Assembly: GCA_902782905.1 (NCBI GenBank)
Contig: CACZPB010000130.1
Span: 1-13,902 of the forward strand
Direction: 5' to 3'
DNA length: 13,902 nucleotides
Source of the DNA: an uncultured bacterium
GTDB lineage: Bacteria; Cyanobacteriota; Vampirovibrionia; Gastranaerophilales; Gastranaerophilaceae
This document shows, in pieces, positions 1-8,030 of the stretch. The notes beneath the pieces are model-generated. The model was not told the origin of the DNA and made no database searches. It saw only the letters and a program-made list of their open reading frames with translations. Each line of letters opens with the position of its first letter. Position 1 is the stretch's first letter. Made by a program: the position numbers and the translations under genes.

Positions 1-48
1 ATGGTATTATCAGATTATTATAGTCTGATGATTATATAAGATGGTTAT

Positions 49-915
49 ATGATGTACTTAGAAAATAATTACGAAAACAAAGTTGCTTTAGTCCTTGAAG
101 GCGGGGCAATGAGAGGATTATATACCGCAGGCGTTTTAGATGTATTTATGGCAAACAATATAAAGATAGATACAATCTTTGGCGTTTCTGCCGGTGCCCT
201 GTTTGGAATAAACTACAAATCCGGTCAAATTGGGAGAGCTTTAAGATATAACTTAAAATACGCACATGATAAAAGATATATGGGTATGTATTCTCTACTT
301 ACCACGGGTGATGTTATGAATAGAGATTTCTGTTTTAACAAGCTTGTTTATGAGTTAGACCCATTGGATTTTGAAACATTTAATAGCACAAATGTTGAAT
401 TTTATGCGGTTGTCACAAATGTTGAAACAGGCAAGGCGGAATACATAGAAATTAGTGACGCCAGAAGGGACATGGAATATTTAAGAGCATCAGGCTCTAT
501 GCCATTTGTATCAAATTTAGTCGAAATCAGAGGAAATAAATATTTAGACGGTGCTGTTAGCGACCCGATTCCTTTTAAAAAAGCACTTTATATGGGTTAT
601 AGAAAGATTATCGTTGTTCAGACAAGACCTGCCGGTTTTATAAAATCAAAATCTCGCCTGCCTTTTGGCTTGGTGTATCAAAAATATCCTGAATTTGTAA
701 AAACAGCCAAACACGCTTACATTAATTATAATGAAACGTTGGATTTAATAAAAAAATACGAAAATGACGGTAAAATAATCGTTTTAAGACCGAGCGAAAC
801 AATTAAAATGCGCAGAATCGAGAAAAATCTTAATAAATTACAAGCAATTTATAGTGTTGGTATAAAAGATTGTAATAATAAACTTTCAAGAATAAAAAAG
901 TATATTGACGAATAA
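49..915 (+). CDS. Patatin-like phospholipase family protein (serine acyl hydrolase)
   Basis: Predicted serine lipid acyl hydrolase of the patatin family, RssA/YjjU-like bacterial branch, probably acting on phospholipids or other acyl esters. Visible in the 288-residue product: the glycine-rich oxyanion loop GGAMRG at residues 18-23, the nucleophile elbow GVSAG at 45-49 (Ser47), and the dyad aspartate in LDGAV (Asp167). Together these form the Ser-Asp dyad of the family. There is no signal peptide, so it is probably cytoplasmic or peripheral on the inner membrane. The length is normal for small bacterial patatins. Tandem ATGs at 49 and 52 make the exact start uncertain, and no strong Shine-Dalgarno precedes either. 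A secreted protein follows 67 bp downstream on the same strand and may be co-transcribed. The fold and catalysis are confident from family knowledge; the substrate is unknown. Confidence 0.9.
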   Translation: MMYLENNYENKVALVLEGGAMRGLYTAGVLDVFMANNIKIDTIFGVSAGALFGINYKSGQIGRALRYNLKYAHDKRYMGMYSLLTTGDVMNRDFCFNKLVYELDPLDFETFNSTNVEFYAVVTNVETGKAEYIEISDARRDMEYLRASGSMPFVSNLVEIRGNKYLDGAVSDPIPFKKALYMGYRKIIVVQTRPAGFIKSKSRLPFGLVYQKYPEFVKTAKHAYINYNETLDLIKKYENDGKIIVLRPSETIKMRRIEKNLNKLQAIYSVGIKDCNNKLSRIKKYIDE

Positions 916-982
916 TAACTTTACTTTTATTGTTTTTTTTATAACATAAGGAATGAGAGGCAGTTAACTGAAGGAAGCTAAG

Positions 983-1705
983 ATGAAAAAATTTATATCA
1001 TTATTGTTAATTTTATTATTGAATTTTATCACAATTGAACCTGCACTGGCAGAATTAAATAATTATCAAGAAGAAAATTCATATCAAGAACAAGAATCTT
1101 ATCAAGAACAAGAATCGTCGGCATTGTCTGCTACAGTCGAAGATGAAAAAGTTTTTTTGAGCCCGAAATCTACATACATTCTGGAATTGGAATCAGACAT
1201 AGATATAAATGAAACAAAACCAAATGATGAAATATTTTTTAGCTTAGTTTCAAAAGTACAGGCATCTAACGGAATGGTTTTGCCTGAATTTACACGTTTT
1301 GCAGGCAGATTTGTAAGAATTAAAAAAAGCGAACCAATGTTTAAAAGAGCGAGGGGCTATATTATAATAGATAAAATCATTTTCCCGAACGAACAAGTAT
1401 ACACTGTAAGAATGGAGCCTAAGAACGGAAGCGACTTGAAGTCTTCTCAATTCCTAAATGCTCTAAGAATGATTCCAGCAAGCGTCGGAATTTTAACATT
1501 CTCTGTTATAAGTGTTGCCGTAGTTGCTATAGAATCAGTCAGTGTAGTAGGCTTGGTTGTAGTTCCGAGAACTTGCAAAGGCTTTGGTATATTAATAAGC
1601 TCTATGGCAAAAGGTTTGAACTACAAACTAAAAGCAGGAAATAAAATTCAATTTAAGTTAGATACTCCTGTATACATAAAATCAAGCGATATTATGTCAA
1701 AATAA
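983..1705 (+). CDS. Secreted/membrane protein of unknown function with N-terminal YQEQES repeats
   Basis: Product of 240 residues that I do not recognise. It begins with a Sec signal peptide: KK, a leucine/isoleucine core at about residues 5-18, and a likely cleavage after ALA at residue 23. Next comes a low-complexity stretch of three hexapeptides (YQEENS, YQEQES, YQEQES) at 28-45. The middle, about 55-150, is predicted beta-rich and contains phrases such as LPEFTRFAGRF and GYIIIDKIIFPNEQVYTV. These loosely recall the 'tough promoter-loop' style of VirB10/TrbI-like beta domains, but I cannot assign that family. A long hydrophobic segment at about 163-195 could be membrane-spanning. The end (KLKAGNKIQFKLDTPVYI) is a beta-hairpin-like motif. 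The start is supported by AAGGAA at 971-976, six bases before ATG 983. It is probably an envelope protein. Confidence 0.8.
   Translation: MKKFISLLLILLLNFITIEPALAELNNYQEENSYQEQESYQEQESSALSATVEDEKVFLSPKSTYILELESDIDINETKPNDEIFFSLVSKVQASNGMVLPEFTRFAGRFVRIKKSEPMFKRARGYIIIDKIIFPNEQVYTVRMEPKNGSDLKSSQFLNALRMIPASVGILTFSVISVAVVAIESVSVVGLVVVPRTCKGFGILISSMAKGLNYKLKAGNKIQFKLDTPVYIKSSDIMSK
1064..1117 (+). repeat. Three tandem 18-bp in-frame repeats
   Basis: Three consecutive 18-bp units (1064-1081, 1082-1099, 1100-1117) encode YQEENS, YQEQES and YQEQES just after the predicted signal-peptide cleavage site. The second and third units differ at very few bases, which suggests recent slippage-type expansion. 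The repeat is a plausible flexible, acidic linker at the mature N-terminus. Confidence 0.8.
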
Positions 1706-1753
1706 TAATCTAAGAAACATTTGATTACGTACTAAATAATCCTTTTAATGTTG

Positions 1754-2689
1754 TTAAAATATAGCACAAATTCCGAACAACAACGAGAAGCCTATCAGCA
1801 TCATTATCGGTGTATCCATTGAGTGAGGTGCAAAGGCTTCTGATAATGTCATAATCGGAGGAAATAGTATCATTGCAGACCAAAACTCCTGCGGATTTGC
1901 AAATTGATGTCTAAATAATACTAAAAAAACAACTGCGGCTATGTATACGCACGCACTGCCCGCATAAGACCTTACATATCTGTTTTTTAAATTCCATGAT
2001 GGTACTACATATTTTTTCTTACCCAAATATGTACCGACAGGCTCTGCAAAACCGTCACCGATAGCTACAGTAAGAACAACTATAGAAGCCAACAAAGGCA
2101 AGTGCAAATGAGTTTCAAATAATTGTTTAAATACCGTAATAATTAAAAGCCCAGGCAGCATATTTCCCAATACTATCCATTTCAAAGTATTTGGTCTGTC
2201 TTCAACTCTGTCTAAAGAATTAAATTGCAACATGAAAAATGTTGAAAACTCTCTAATCGGCTTTATTAACACTAAAAACGTGAAAAGCACAAATAAAGAT
2301 TCCCAAAGATGCGGAAGAATGCCGAGCGATGCCGTAGGCGGACTCAATAGAGGAGATACGCAGCAAAATGCTGAATCTTTCTTGTATAGTTTACCTTAAA
2401 CCATCCGTTTTTAGATGTTGTAATATATCCTTTTTCATCAGTGTTACAATAATGACGGCATAACATACCGCCGGCAAGAGCCAATATCATCATAACAAAA
2501 AGCTTTATAGCTGACCTTAAAAAGAACGCTCTTGCATCAAATAAATTGGGATCAAAAATCAACGTCCAACTCAATAAAAGTACAAATAAAATCAACCATA
2601 AAATCAAAAAACTTTAAATCAAATGTCTTTGTCCATTTCTCATCATAATTTCCTGCTGCGTCTCCAGGCATTAATATATTATTTTGCAT
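1754..2689 (-). pseudogene. Phytol/dolichol/diacylglycerol kinase-like membrane protein, split by two compensating frameshifts
   Basis: Reads as one gene of about 311 residues related to the SEC59/DGK1/VTE5 family (CTP-dependent dolichol, diacylglycerol or phytol kinases, related to phosphatidate cytidylyltransferases). Frame A starts at ATG 2689 behind GAGGTG (2699-2694) and encodes MQNNILMPGDAAGNYDEK before running to a TGA at 2554-2552. Losing one T from the T6 run near 2612-2607 would join it to the next frame (2607-2344), which carries hydrophobic helices and the family-like TRKIQHFAAYLL. That frame ends at TGA 2346-2344, where the third segment (2347-1754) takes over. The third segment carries IGDGFAEPVGTYLGKKKY and later YAGS, the nucleotide-binding signature, plus several membrane helices. 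The first and third segments share one frame, so the shifts cancel. Either sequencing indels or a real inactivated gene explains this. It lies 108 bp after the potassium-uptake block on the same strand. Confidence 0.72.
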
Positions 2690-2796
2690 AAAGCACCTCA
2701 GCAATTTTCATAATTCAGTTATAGACTAAATAACATAGATTTGTTATTATCAGAAATTTGTCAATAATCAAGTTTATTAAAACTTTTAGCAAAGAT

Positions 2797-3423
2797 TTAT
2801 TTTTCATCTAAAATTCGATTTAAACCGTCATACAACTTTTGCAAATCTTTTGAAGCTGTATGGGATGGGCATCTTCGCATATAATTCCCGCTGTTATAAT
2901 CAACAATGACATCGTTCAACTCTTCTATAGGCTTAATAAACGTTCTTTTCAATCTTGCCAAAAGTGTAAGACCTATTATCCAAATAAAAATTGATGGAAA
3001 TATTATTATCCATATACCGACAGTCTGCATTCTCTTTGCCTTAAGACCTGCTTGTTCCAGCGCTACACGATTAATTCTTGATAGTTCGGTTATATTATCT
3101 ATTGTTTCGTCTTCGTACATATTGTTTCCGTAAAACGAAGGTTGATAATTTCCGGCAATTTTTTCAATAACATCTCTTTCTTCGGGCTCAGTTATATTAT
3201 TTTTCGCCAAATTTAAATTTCTTTCAAAAACTTTTATATCTTTTTTTGCAGAAATACTGGATAACATTTGTTCTGCATAATAAAGTGACCTTGTATTACT
3301 GCTATTCAGCGTATTTACAAATGGCTCCAGCCTCTGAAATCCGCGAATACCCGCAATTGTAATTACAGTGGAACAGATTAAAATTATTATATAGGAATAA
3401 TAAATACGTTTTGCAAAATTCAT
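2797..3423 (-). CDS. HAMP-domain two-helix membrane receptor-like protein lacking an output domain
   Basis: Product of 208 residues built like the front half of a sensor kinase or chemoreceptor. It has TM1 at about 8-26 and an extracytoplasmic, probably helical sensor region at about 27-130. TM2 lies at about 134-155. The HAMP domain runs from about 156 to the end, with the conserved proline in IKPIEEL (Pro165), a GNY turn at 179-181 where G-D-x is usual, and a second amphipathic helix (KDLQKLYDGLNRIL). It stops right after HAMP; there is no histidine kinase, methyl-accepting, GGDEF or phosphatase domain. Its ATG overlaps the stop of the upstream TrkA-type gene (TAATG, 3425-3421), which implies translational coupling. 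A role tied to potassium uptake is inference from that coupling. It could also be a receptor whose output gene lies elsewhere. Confidence 0.8.
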   Translation of the reverse strand: MNFAKRIYYSYIIILICSTVITIAGIRGFQRLEPFVNTLNSSNTRSLYYAEQMLSSISAKKDIKVFERNLNLAKNNITEPEERDVIEKIAGNYQPSFYGNNMYEDETIDNITELSRINRVALEQAGLKAKRMQTVGIWIIIFPSIFIWIIGLTLLARLKRTFIKPIEELNDVIVDYNSGNYMRRCPSHTASKDLQKLYDGLNRILDEK

Positions 3424-4070
3424 TATTTATTCTCCTCTATCATTCTTTCAATATCATCACTGTTTCCTGTCAACAGGAGTCTGTCACCTTCATGTAATTT
3501 TTCTTTAGGCATCGGATGCATAAGTTTATTATCTTTTATAACACCGGCAACAATAATTTTATATCTGTCAGGCAACTTAAGTTCCACGAGCGTTTTGTCA
3601 ATCATAAATGGCTGAACCGGAACTTCTAACAAATCAAGCTCCTCAGAAGTATTATCACTGAAAATATTTTTAAATAAAATTTTATTTGCAAATCTTTTGC
3701 CGTATTCATGCTCTGGATTAATTACTTGCTTTGCCCCTATAGCTTTTAAAATTCTTGCGTGTATTGGCTCTGATGCTCTTGCAATAATGTTTTCACATCC
3801 CATTTGTTTTAAAAGAGCAACGGTCAAAATAGAAGGCTCTTTTGCACCTATTGAACAAATAATCAAATCTCTGTCTTTAGGAGAAAGTTTCGATAATGAC
3901 AGTTCATCGATTGAATTCAAGCAAATTGCATCAGTTGCAAAATTGGCAGCTTCGTTGACTAATTTTTGGTCTATATCGACGGCAATAACTTGAAAACCTT
4001 TTTCATTCAGTGTTCTGGATAGTGACATTCCGAATTGCCCTAAACCGATTACTAAAACTTGCTCTTTCAT
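3423..4070 (-). CDS. ktrA: TrkA/KtrA-type potassium channel regulatory subunit (RCK)
   Basis: Cytoplasmic gating subunit of a Ktr/Trk potassium uptake system. The 215-residue length matches KtrA, which has a single RCK unit, rather than double-length TrkA. The N-terminal Rossmann half (about 1-125) shows GLGQFG at 9-14 and the ribose-binding aspartate at the end of strand 2 (VIAVDID, Asp32), typical of binding NAD(H) or adenine nucleotides. The C-terminal half (about 135-215) is an RCK_C domain containing LVELKLPDRYKIIVAGVIKD and a final LLLTGNSDDIERM. Family members form octameric rings on the membrane subunit and control it with ATP/ADP or NAD(H). The Shine-Dalgarno (AGGAGAAG) overlaps the TAG stop of the upstream transporter gene, with 11 bp between the genes, so the two are clearly one operon. 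Confidence 0.93.
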   Translation of the reverse strand: MKEQVLVIGLGQFGMSLSRTLNEKGFQVIAVDIDQKLVNEAANFATDAICLNSIDELSLSKLSPKDRDLIICSIGAKEPSILTVALLKQMGCENIIARASEPIHARILKAIGAKQVINPEHEYGKRFANKILFKNIFSDNTSEELDLLEVPVQPFMIDKTLVELKLPDRYKIIVAGVIKDNKLMHPMPKEKLHEGDRLLLTGNSDDIERMIEENK

Positions 4071-4081
4071 AAATACTTCTC

Positions 4082-5434
4082 CTATGTTAAAGATATTTTT
4101 GCCTTTGGATAACTGACATCAAATTCAATAATCTTTGAATTTAAGTAATATATAATCATTGCAGGCATAACCCTGCCTATAAACATTGTAGCTATTATAA
4201 CTAATTTTCCAAAAGTATCGAGATATTGTGTTGCTCCCATGGACAACCCAACCGTACCCATCGCAGAAACAGCTTCAAACGCAAGTTTTTGGTGAGAAAC
4301 AGACTGTGTCGTAATAAGCAGTATTATTGAAATTGTCAAAACGGATAAATACACGAACACCAACCCCAATGCCTTATAAACCGTCTCATACGAAATTTCC
4401 CGATTTCTTACTATATTTTTTTTACCGGCAAAAATATTAATACAGGTAATAACCAGTATCGCAAAAGTAGTAGTCTTAACTCCTCCTGCCGTACCCCCAG
4501 GAGAACCGCCTACTATCATAAGAAATATTAACGTTAAGTAACTTCCGCAAGAGATATTGCTCAAATCAACAGAACCAAATCCCGCTGTTCTTGCACTGAC
4601 AGAATTAAAAAATGAGTTTAAAACTTTATCTGAAAAACTCATTCCGCTCAAAACTCCATTTGATTCTGAAATTAAAAACAGTAACGTACCTCCGAGAAGC
4701 AATATTATAGTTGTGTAAAAAACTATCGTTATAACAGGAGATAATTTTTCACCTTTAAAAAATTTAGGTAAAGTTATTGCCATCACAGGAGCAATTCCGC
4801 CAAAAATAATCAAAAACGCTACAGTCAAAATGATATACGGGTCACCGTTATATGGTATTAAATTTTCTGAAATTAAAGCATATCCTGCATTACAAAATGC
4901 TGAAACTGCAAGAAAAATAGCCTGTTTGAACCCAAAGATACAATCATGCTGAAGAAATGAAAATCTTACAAACATAATTATAAAACCGATAAATTCAAGC
5001 AAAAATGTATATTTAAAAATCAGATACAAAGACTCTTTTATTTCTTCCCTGCTTTCTGCATCAAACATACTCTTTGCATTTTTTTCATAAGTTACGGACA
5101 TTTTCTTACCTAAAAGCAAGAAAATAATCGAAGAAATCGACATAATTCCGAGTCCGCCGACTTGGATTAAGAGCATCAAAACAACTTGTCCAAAAGTTGT
5201 TAATCGCTCTGCAATATCACTGACAGAGAGCCCTGTAACACAAACTCCGCTAACAGCCGTAAACAAGGCATCAATAAATGACATTGTACCTGAAATGGGA
5301 AGAAATAATAATAGCCCTCCTAAAATACACAAAAATAAAAATGTAATGGGCAGAATCCTAACCGGTGATTTTACAGCCTCAGAATATACGTTATCTATAA
5401 ACAAACCAAATATTTTTTTTGACAAATTATCCAT
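4082..5434 (-). CDS. ktrB: TrkH/KtrB-type potassium uptake membrane subunit
   Basis: Ion-conducting subunit of a KtrAB-like potassium transporter in the inner membrane. The 450-residue product has four membrane-pore-membrane repeats with the filter glycines visible. These are VTGLS (Gly68), FCNAGY (Gly184), RTAGF (Gly285) and GTVGLS (Gly396). It also carries the glycine-rich intramembrane gating loop GGSPGGTAGGVKT at 309-321, characteristic of TrkH/KtrB. Its length fits KtrB (about 450) better than TrkH (about 485). It is first in the operon, followed by the RCK regulatory subunit and the HAMP protein. The start ATG at 5434 has no evident Shine-Dalgarno; the 135-bp divergent region upstream must hold its promoter. 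The fold and role are confident. The Ktr versus Trk label is by length and partner size. Confidence 0.94.
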   Translation of the reverse strand: MDNLSKKIFGLFIDNVYSEAVKSPVRILPITFLFLCILGGLLLFLPISGTMSFIDALFTAVSGVCVTGLSVSDIAERLTTFGQVVLMLLIQVGGLGIMSISSIIFLLLGKKMSVTYEKNAKSMFDAESREEIKESLYLIFKYTFLLEFIGFIIMFVRFSFLQHDCIFGFKQAIFLAVSAFCNAGYALISENLIPYNGDPYIILTVAFLIIFGGIAPVMAITLPKFFKGEKLSPVITIVFYTTIILLLGGTLLFLISESNGVLSGMSFSDKVLNSFFNSVSARTAGFGSVDLSNISCGSYLTLIFLMIVGGSPGGTAGGVKTTTFAILVITCINIFAGKKNIVRNREISYETVYKALGLVFVYLSVLTISIILLITTQSVSHQKLAFEAVSAMGTVGLSMGATQYLDTFGKLVIIATMFIGRVMPAMIIYYLNSKIIEFDVSYPKAKISLT

Positions 5435-5542
5435 AATTAAATATATTTTATCATAAAATACTTACCATTATTTGAGCATGATTTATCAAAAAATTTTGCT
5501 AATTTTTACCAACTTTAAGAATTAATAAAGAGTTTTTTGTTA

Positions 5543-5548
5543 TATAAT
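5543..5548 (+). promoter_or_regulatory. Perfect -10 box for the gene at 5570
   Basis: TATAAT at 5543-5548 would start transcription near 5555, just before the ribosome site AGAGAGGA (5555-5562) and ATG 5570. At 17-bp spacing the -35 position (5520-5525, AATTAA) is poor, so the call rests on the -10 box, its placement and a T-rich upstream stretch. Confidence 0.4.
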
Positions 5549-5569
5549 CAGCTTAGAGAGGATTTAAAA

Positions 5570-6457
5570 ATGTTTCGTTCAAAATATGGGAAAATTGCAG
5601 TCTTAATTATATGTCTACTCGTATTATTGAGTATTGGTTTCTATATATTTAATACTATTAGATGTAATAAAAATTCTTCTGCTCAACAGAATGAACAAAT
5701 ATCTGACAATAATGAAACTCAAAAAACATCAGCCAGTATTAAAGCTGTTAAAAAGAAAGTTTTAAATCCTGTTCAAAAATATTACAAAAACTATCTTGAA
5801 CAAGATGAAATCAAATTTTTACATAAAGCAAAATTTTCTAAAAATAACGATTTAGAGTTTAGTAAATTACAGACAAAATTTATAAAAGCAACAGATGTTT
5901 TAAATGAAAAATATGCGCAAAATATTGACCCTGATGACGTATATTACAGAAATAATTGGGTAAAAATGCTTTATATAGAGGGATGCTACGTTTATGCTGT
6001 TAACTATAATTACCTGCTTGAAAAATATAGAAAATATCTGTCGCCTTCTTATAATGAATGGTTAAAATTTATAATAAAAAGAGAATCCGTTATGCAAGAC
6101 GGCGGGCTCACCATTCCGCCTGATTCACTAAGAGAATACATTCTCTTTCTTGAAAAATTTGTAGAACAAAATCCTAATTTCGTTTTGATTTCCAATGCAA
6201 AAGAGGTTTTGAAAAGCTACCTTATAACTTATTTAGAAGGTATGGATAATTCACCTATTTTCGACAGGTGGAACACCGGAAAAATAAAGCCTGAATTCAA
6301 AGAATCTTACGAAAAGTTTCTATCTGAAAACAAAAATTCAAAATACTACCCAATGGTTAAAGAATTATATAACAAAGCAAAATCTAACAATTTTACTTGG
6401 AATAAGGATTTTGACCAATGGCTCAACGAGTACCATAAAAAATATTTTACCGATTAA
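5570..6457 (+). CDS. Membrane-anchored helical protein of unknown function
   Basis: I do not recognise this 295-residue protein. It starts with an uncleaved signal anchor: RSKYGK, then a hydrophobic helix at about residues 9-31 (IAVLIICLLVLLSIGFYIF). A polar Gln/Asn/Ser-rich linker follows (about 36-60), then a Lys-rich, mostly alpha-helical extracytoplasmic domain with many aromatic residues (YYKNYL, DDVYYRNNW, EGCYVYAVNYNYLLEKY, ending DQWLNEYHKKYF). There is no catalytic motif or lipobox. I chose ATG 5570 over an upstream in-frame TTG at 5537 because AGAGAGGA sits seven bases ahead of it and a TATAAT box lies between the two. It stands alone between ktrB (divergent) and the CstA gene (convergent, 41 bp away). 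A cell-envelope role is likely but unproven. Confidence 0.8.
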   Translation: MFRSKYGKIAVLIICLLVLLSIGFYIFNTIRCNKNSSAQQNEQISDNNETQKTSASIKAVKKKVLNPVQKYYKNYLEQDEIKFLHKAKFSKNNDLEFSKLQTKFIKATDVLNEKYAQNIDPDDVYYRNNWVKMLYIEGCYVYAVNYNYLLEKYRKYLSPSYNEWLKFIIKRESVMQDGGLTIPPDSLREYILFLEKFVEQNPNFVLISNAKEVLKSYLITYLEGMDNSPIFDRWNTGKIKPEFKESYEKFLSENKNSKYYPMVKELYNKAKSNNFTWNKDFDQWLNEYHKKYFTD

Positions 6458-6498
6458 TTGCACTAAAGAGCAACTCCGGTCAGCTTTGATAACTAAAT

Positions 6499-7932
6499 TC
6501 AATCAATATTTTTAAACTTCTTTCGAACAAAAATACAAGCAGCAACGGTTAGTATAAAGCCTATAATTTCAGCGTACTTCAGCGGAAGATTAAATCCTAT
6601 TTTTTCATTAAAGATAAATGACATCGTTATAAAAACATAAAAAAGAGCCGGTATAAGAGTTATCATATAATTCTTTTTATTCTGAGCTAAATATACGGTT
6701 GCGCAACATAATGTAGGAATTGCAATTAGCTGATTGAAGAAAGTAAAATATCTCCAAATCATAGAAAAACTGCCTGCGTTTGTTTTTGCCCATACTAGAA
6801 TTGATAAGACGCATATAACCATTGGAATTACAATTATCAAACGATTTAAAATACTTTTTTGCTCTAATTTTATTGCCTCTGCTATGGTGATTCTCAACCC
6901 CCTAAGAGCTGTATCTCCGGAAGTTATCGGAAGAATAATGATTGCTATTGTTACCAGAAAAGCCAAATTGAAAGGAACAAATTTATTCGCAATGATATTG
7001 ACCACATTAACAGTTCCTACGAGATGATTGGGTACCAGATTAAGGCTATATACATCCATTGCGGCAGCTGCCCAAATTATAGCAATCAGTGACTCCAGAC
7101 ACATCATACCGTAAAAAATTCTTCTGCCGTCTTTTTCTTTATCCACTGCTCTTGATATAATTGTTGCCTGTGTAGAATGAAATCCTGATAAAAGTCCGCA
7201 GCTCACCGTCATAAAAAACATCGGAATTAACGGCAAGTGATTCGGATGTATGTTATAGTTAGCCAAACTAAAGTTCTGAAGATTGACACCTTTTACAATA
7301 AAACCGACAAGCACCATGCCTGTTCCCAGAATTAACATTAAACCCAAGACCGGATAAAATTTCCCGATAATTTTATCAATAGGAAATAATGTCGCAGCTA
7401 TAAAGTATGAAAGAATTGCAATATATATACCTAACAACCTCGTATCTGTTATCACAAAATCTCGAACTCCCATAAATCTTTCCGCAAAAAGATCTCCGGC
7501 TGTATATACAAAAACGGTTGCCAATAACAACAGCATTATGGCTACAATTATCATAAAAATTTTAAAAGATTTTTCTCCAAAATATTTTTGAATTAGTCCG
7601 GTTATTTGCGCACCGCGATTTCTAACAGAAAGCATTCCCGCAAAATAATCATGAACACCACCTGCAAATATACAGCCGATGGGGATTAAGATAAAAGCTA
7701 CAGGACCAAATAGAATACCCTGTACCGCACCTATAATAGGTCCCATTCCTGCAATATTCAAAAGATGAATTAGTGCATTTCTGTTTTTTGACATAGGAAC
7801 AAAATCAACATTATCTTGTTGCACATGCGCAGGCGTAGGATTATCATTCGGAGCAAAAATTCTGTCCACAAAGCGCGAATAAAATAAATATCCTAAAAAT
7901 AAAATTATAATACCTATAATAAAAGTTGCCAT
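6499..7932 (-). CDS. cstA: CstA-family carbon starvation protein, probable pyruvate transporter
   Basis: Multi-pass inner-membrane transporter of the CstA family; the Escherichia coli members CstA and BtsT take up pyruvate with protons. The 477-residue product is the short form, with about 13-14 hydrophobic helices, against roughly 700 residues in E. coli. Characteristic stretches are the N-terminal DNVDFVPMSKNRNALIHLLN, the loop GMGPIIGAVQG, then GGVHDYFAGMLSVRNRG, and later GLLSGFHSTQATIISRAV. Each is strongly conserved in the family. It ends 41 bp from the convergent gene before it. Upstream, 98 bp separate it from a divergent aldolase-family gene, so the two may share a control region. 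No Shine-Dalgarno is evident ahead of ATG 7932. The family is certain; pyruvate as the substrate is inferred from characterised homologues. Confidence 0.92.
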   Translation of the reverse strand: MATFIIGIIILFLGYLFYSRFVDRIFAPNDNPTPAHVQQDNVDFVPMSKNRNALIHLLNIAGMGPIIGAVQGILFGPVAFILIPIGCIFAGGVHDYFAGMLSVRNRGAQITGLIQKYFGEKSFKIFMIIVAIMLLLLATVFVYTAGDLFAERFMGVRDFVITDTRLLGIYIAILSYFIAATLFPIDKIIGKFYPVLGLMLILGTGMVLVGFIVKGVNLQNFSLANYNIHPNHLPLIPMFFMTVSCGLLSGFHSTQATIISRAVDKEKDGRRIFYGMMCLESLIAIIWAAAAMDVYSLNLVPNHLVGTVNVVNIIANKFVPFNLAFLVTIAIIILPITSGDTALRGLRITIAEAIKLEQKSILNRLIIVIPMVICVLSILVWAKTNAGSFSMIWRYFTFFNQLIAIPTLCCATVYLAQNKKNYMITLIPALFYVFITMSFIFNEKIGFNLPLKYAEIIGFILTVAACIFVRKKFKNID

Positions 7933-7991
7933 ATTTATATTATAAAAAAATATTTGTTCATTGTAAAATTTTATAACAGCCTTATTAGTAA

Positions 7992-7997
7992 TATAAT
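7992..7997 (+). promoter_or_regulatory. -10 box upstream of the aldolase gene
   Basis: TATAAT at 7992-7997 lies 33 bases before ATG 8031 in the divergent region, predicting a start near 8004. No good -35 sits at 16-18 bp spacing, so this is a tentative call. Confidence 0.3.
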
Positions 7998-8030
7998 AAA
8001 TATGAAATCCTCTAAACAGGTATTAAATAT

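Noticed and set aside
1..39. Short open frame (MVLSDYYSLMII) ending at 39, possible tail of an upstream gene
   Set aside because: All three plus frames close within the first 39 bases and nothing in 12 residues can be recognised; it may equally be intergenic.
2770..2785. Inverted repeat AAGTTT/AAACTT after the HAMP gene
   Set aside because: A 6-bp AT-rich stem with no useful T-tail on the minus strand; not a convincing terminator.
5537..5569. TTG start adding 11 residues to the unknown membrane protein
   Set aside because: It would lie upstream of the TATAAT box and lacks a ribosome site, while ATG 5570 has AGAGAGGA at good spacing.
6468..6491. Possible hairpin between the convergent genes at 6457 and 6499
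   Set aside because: Only a short bulged stem and no T-run on either strand.
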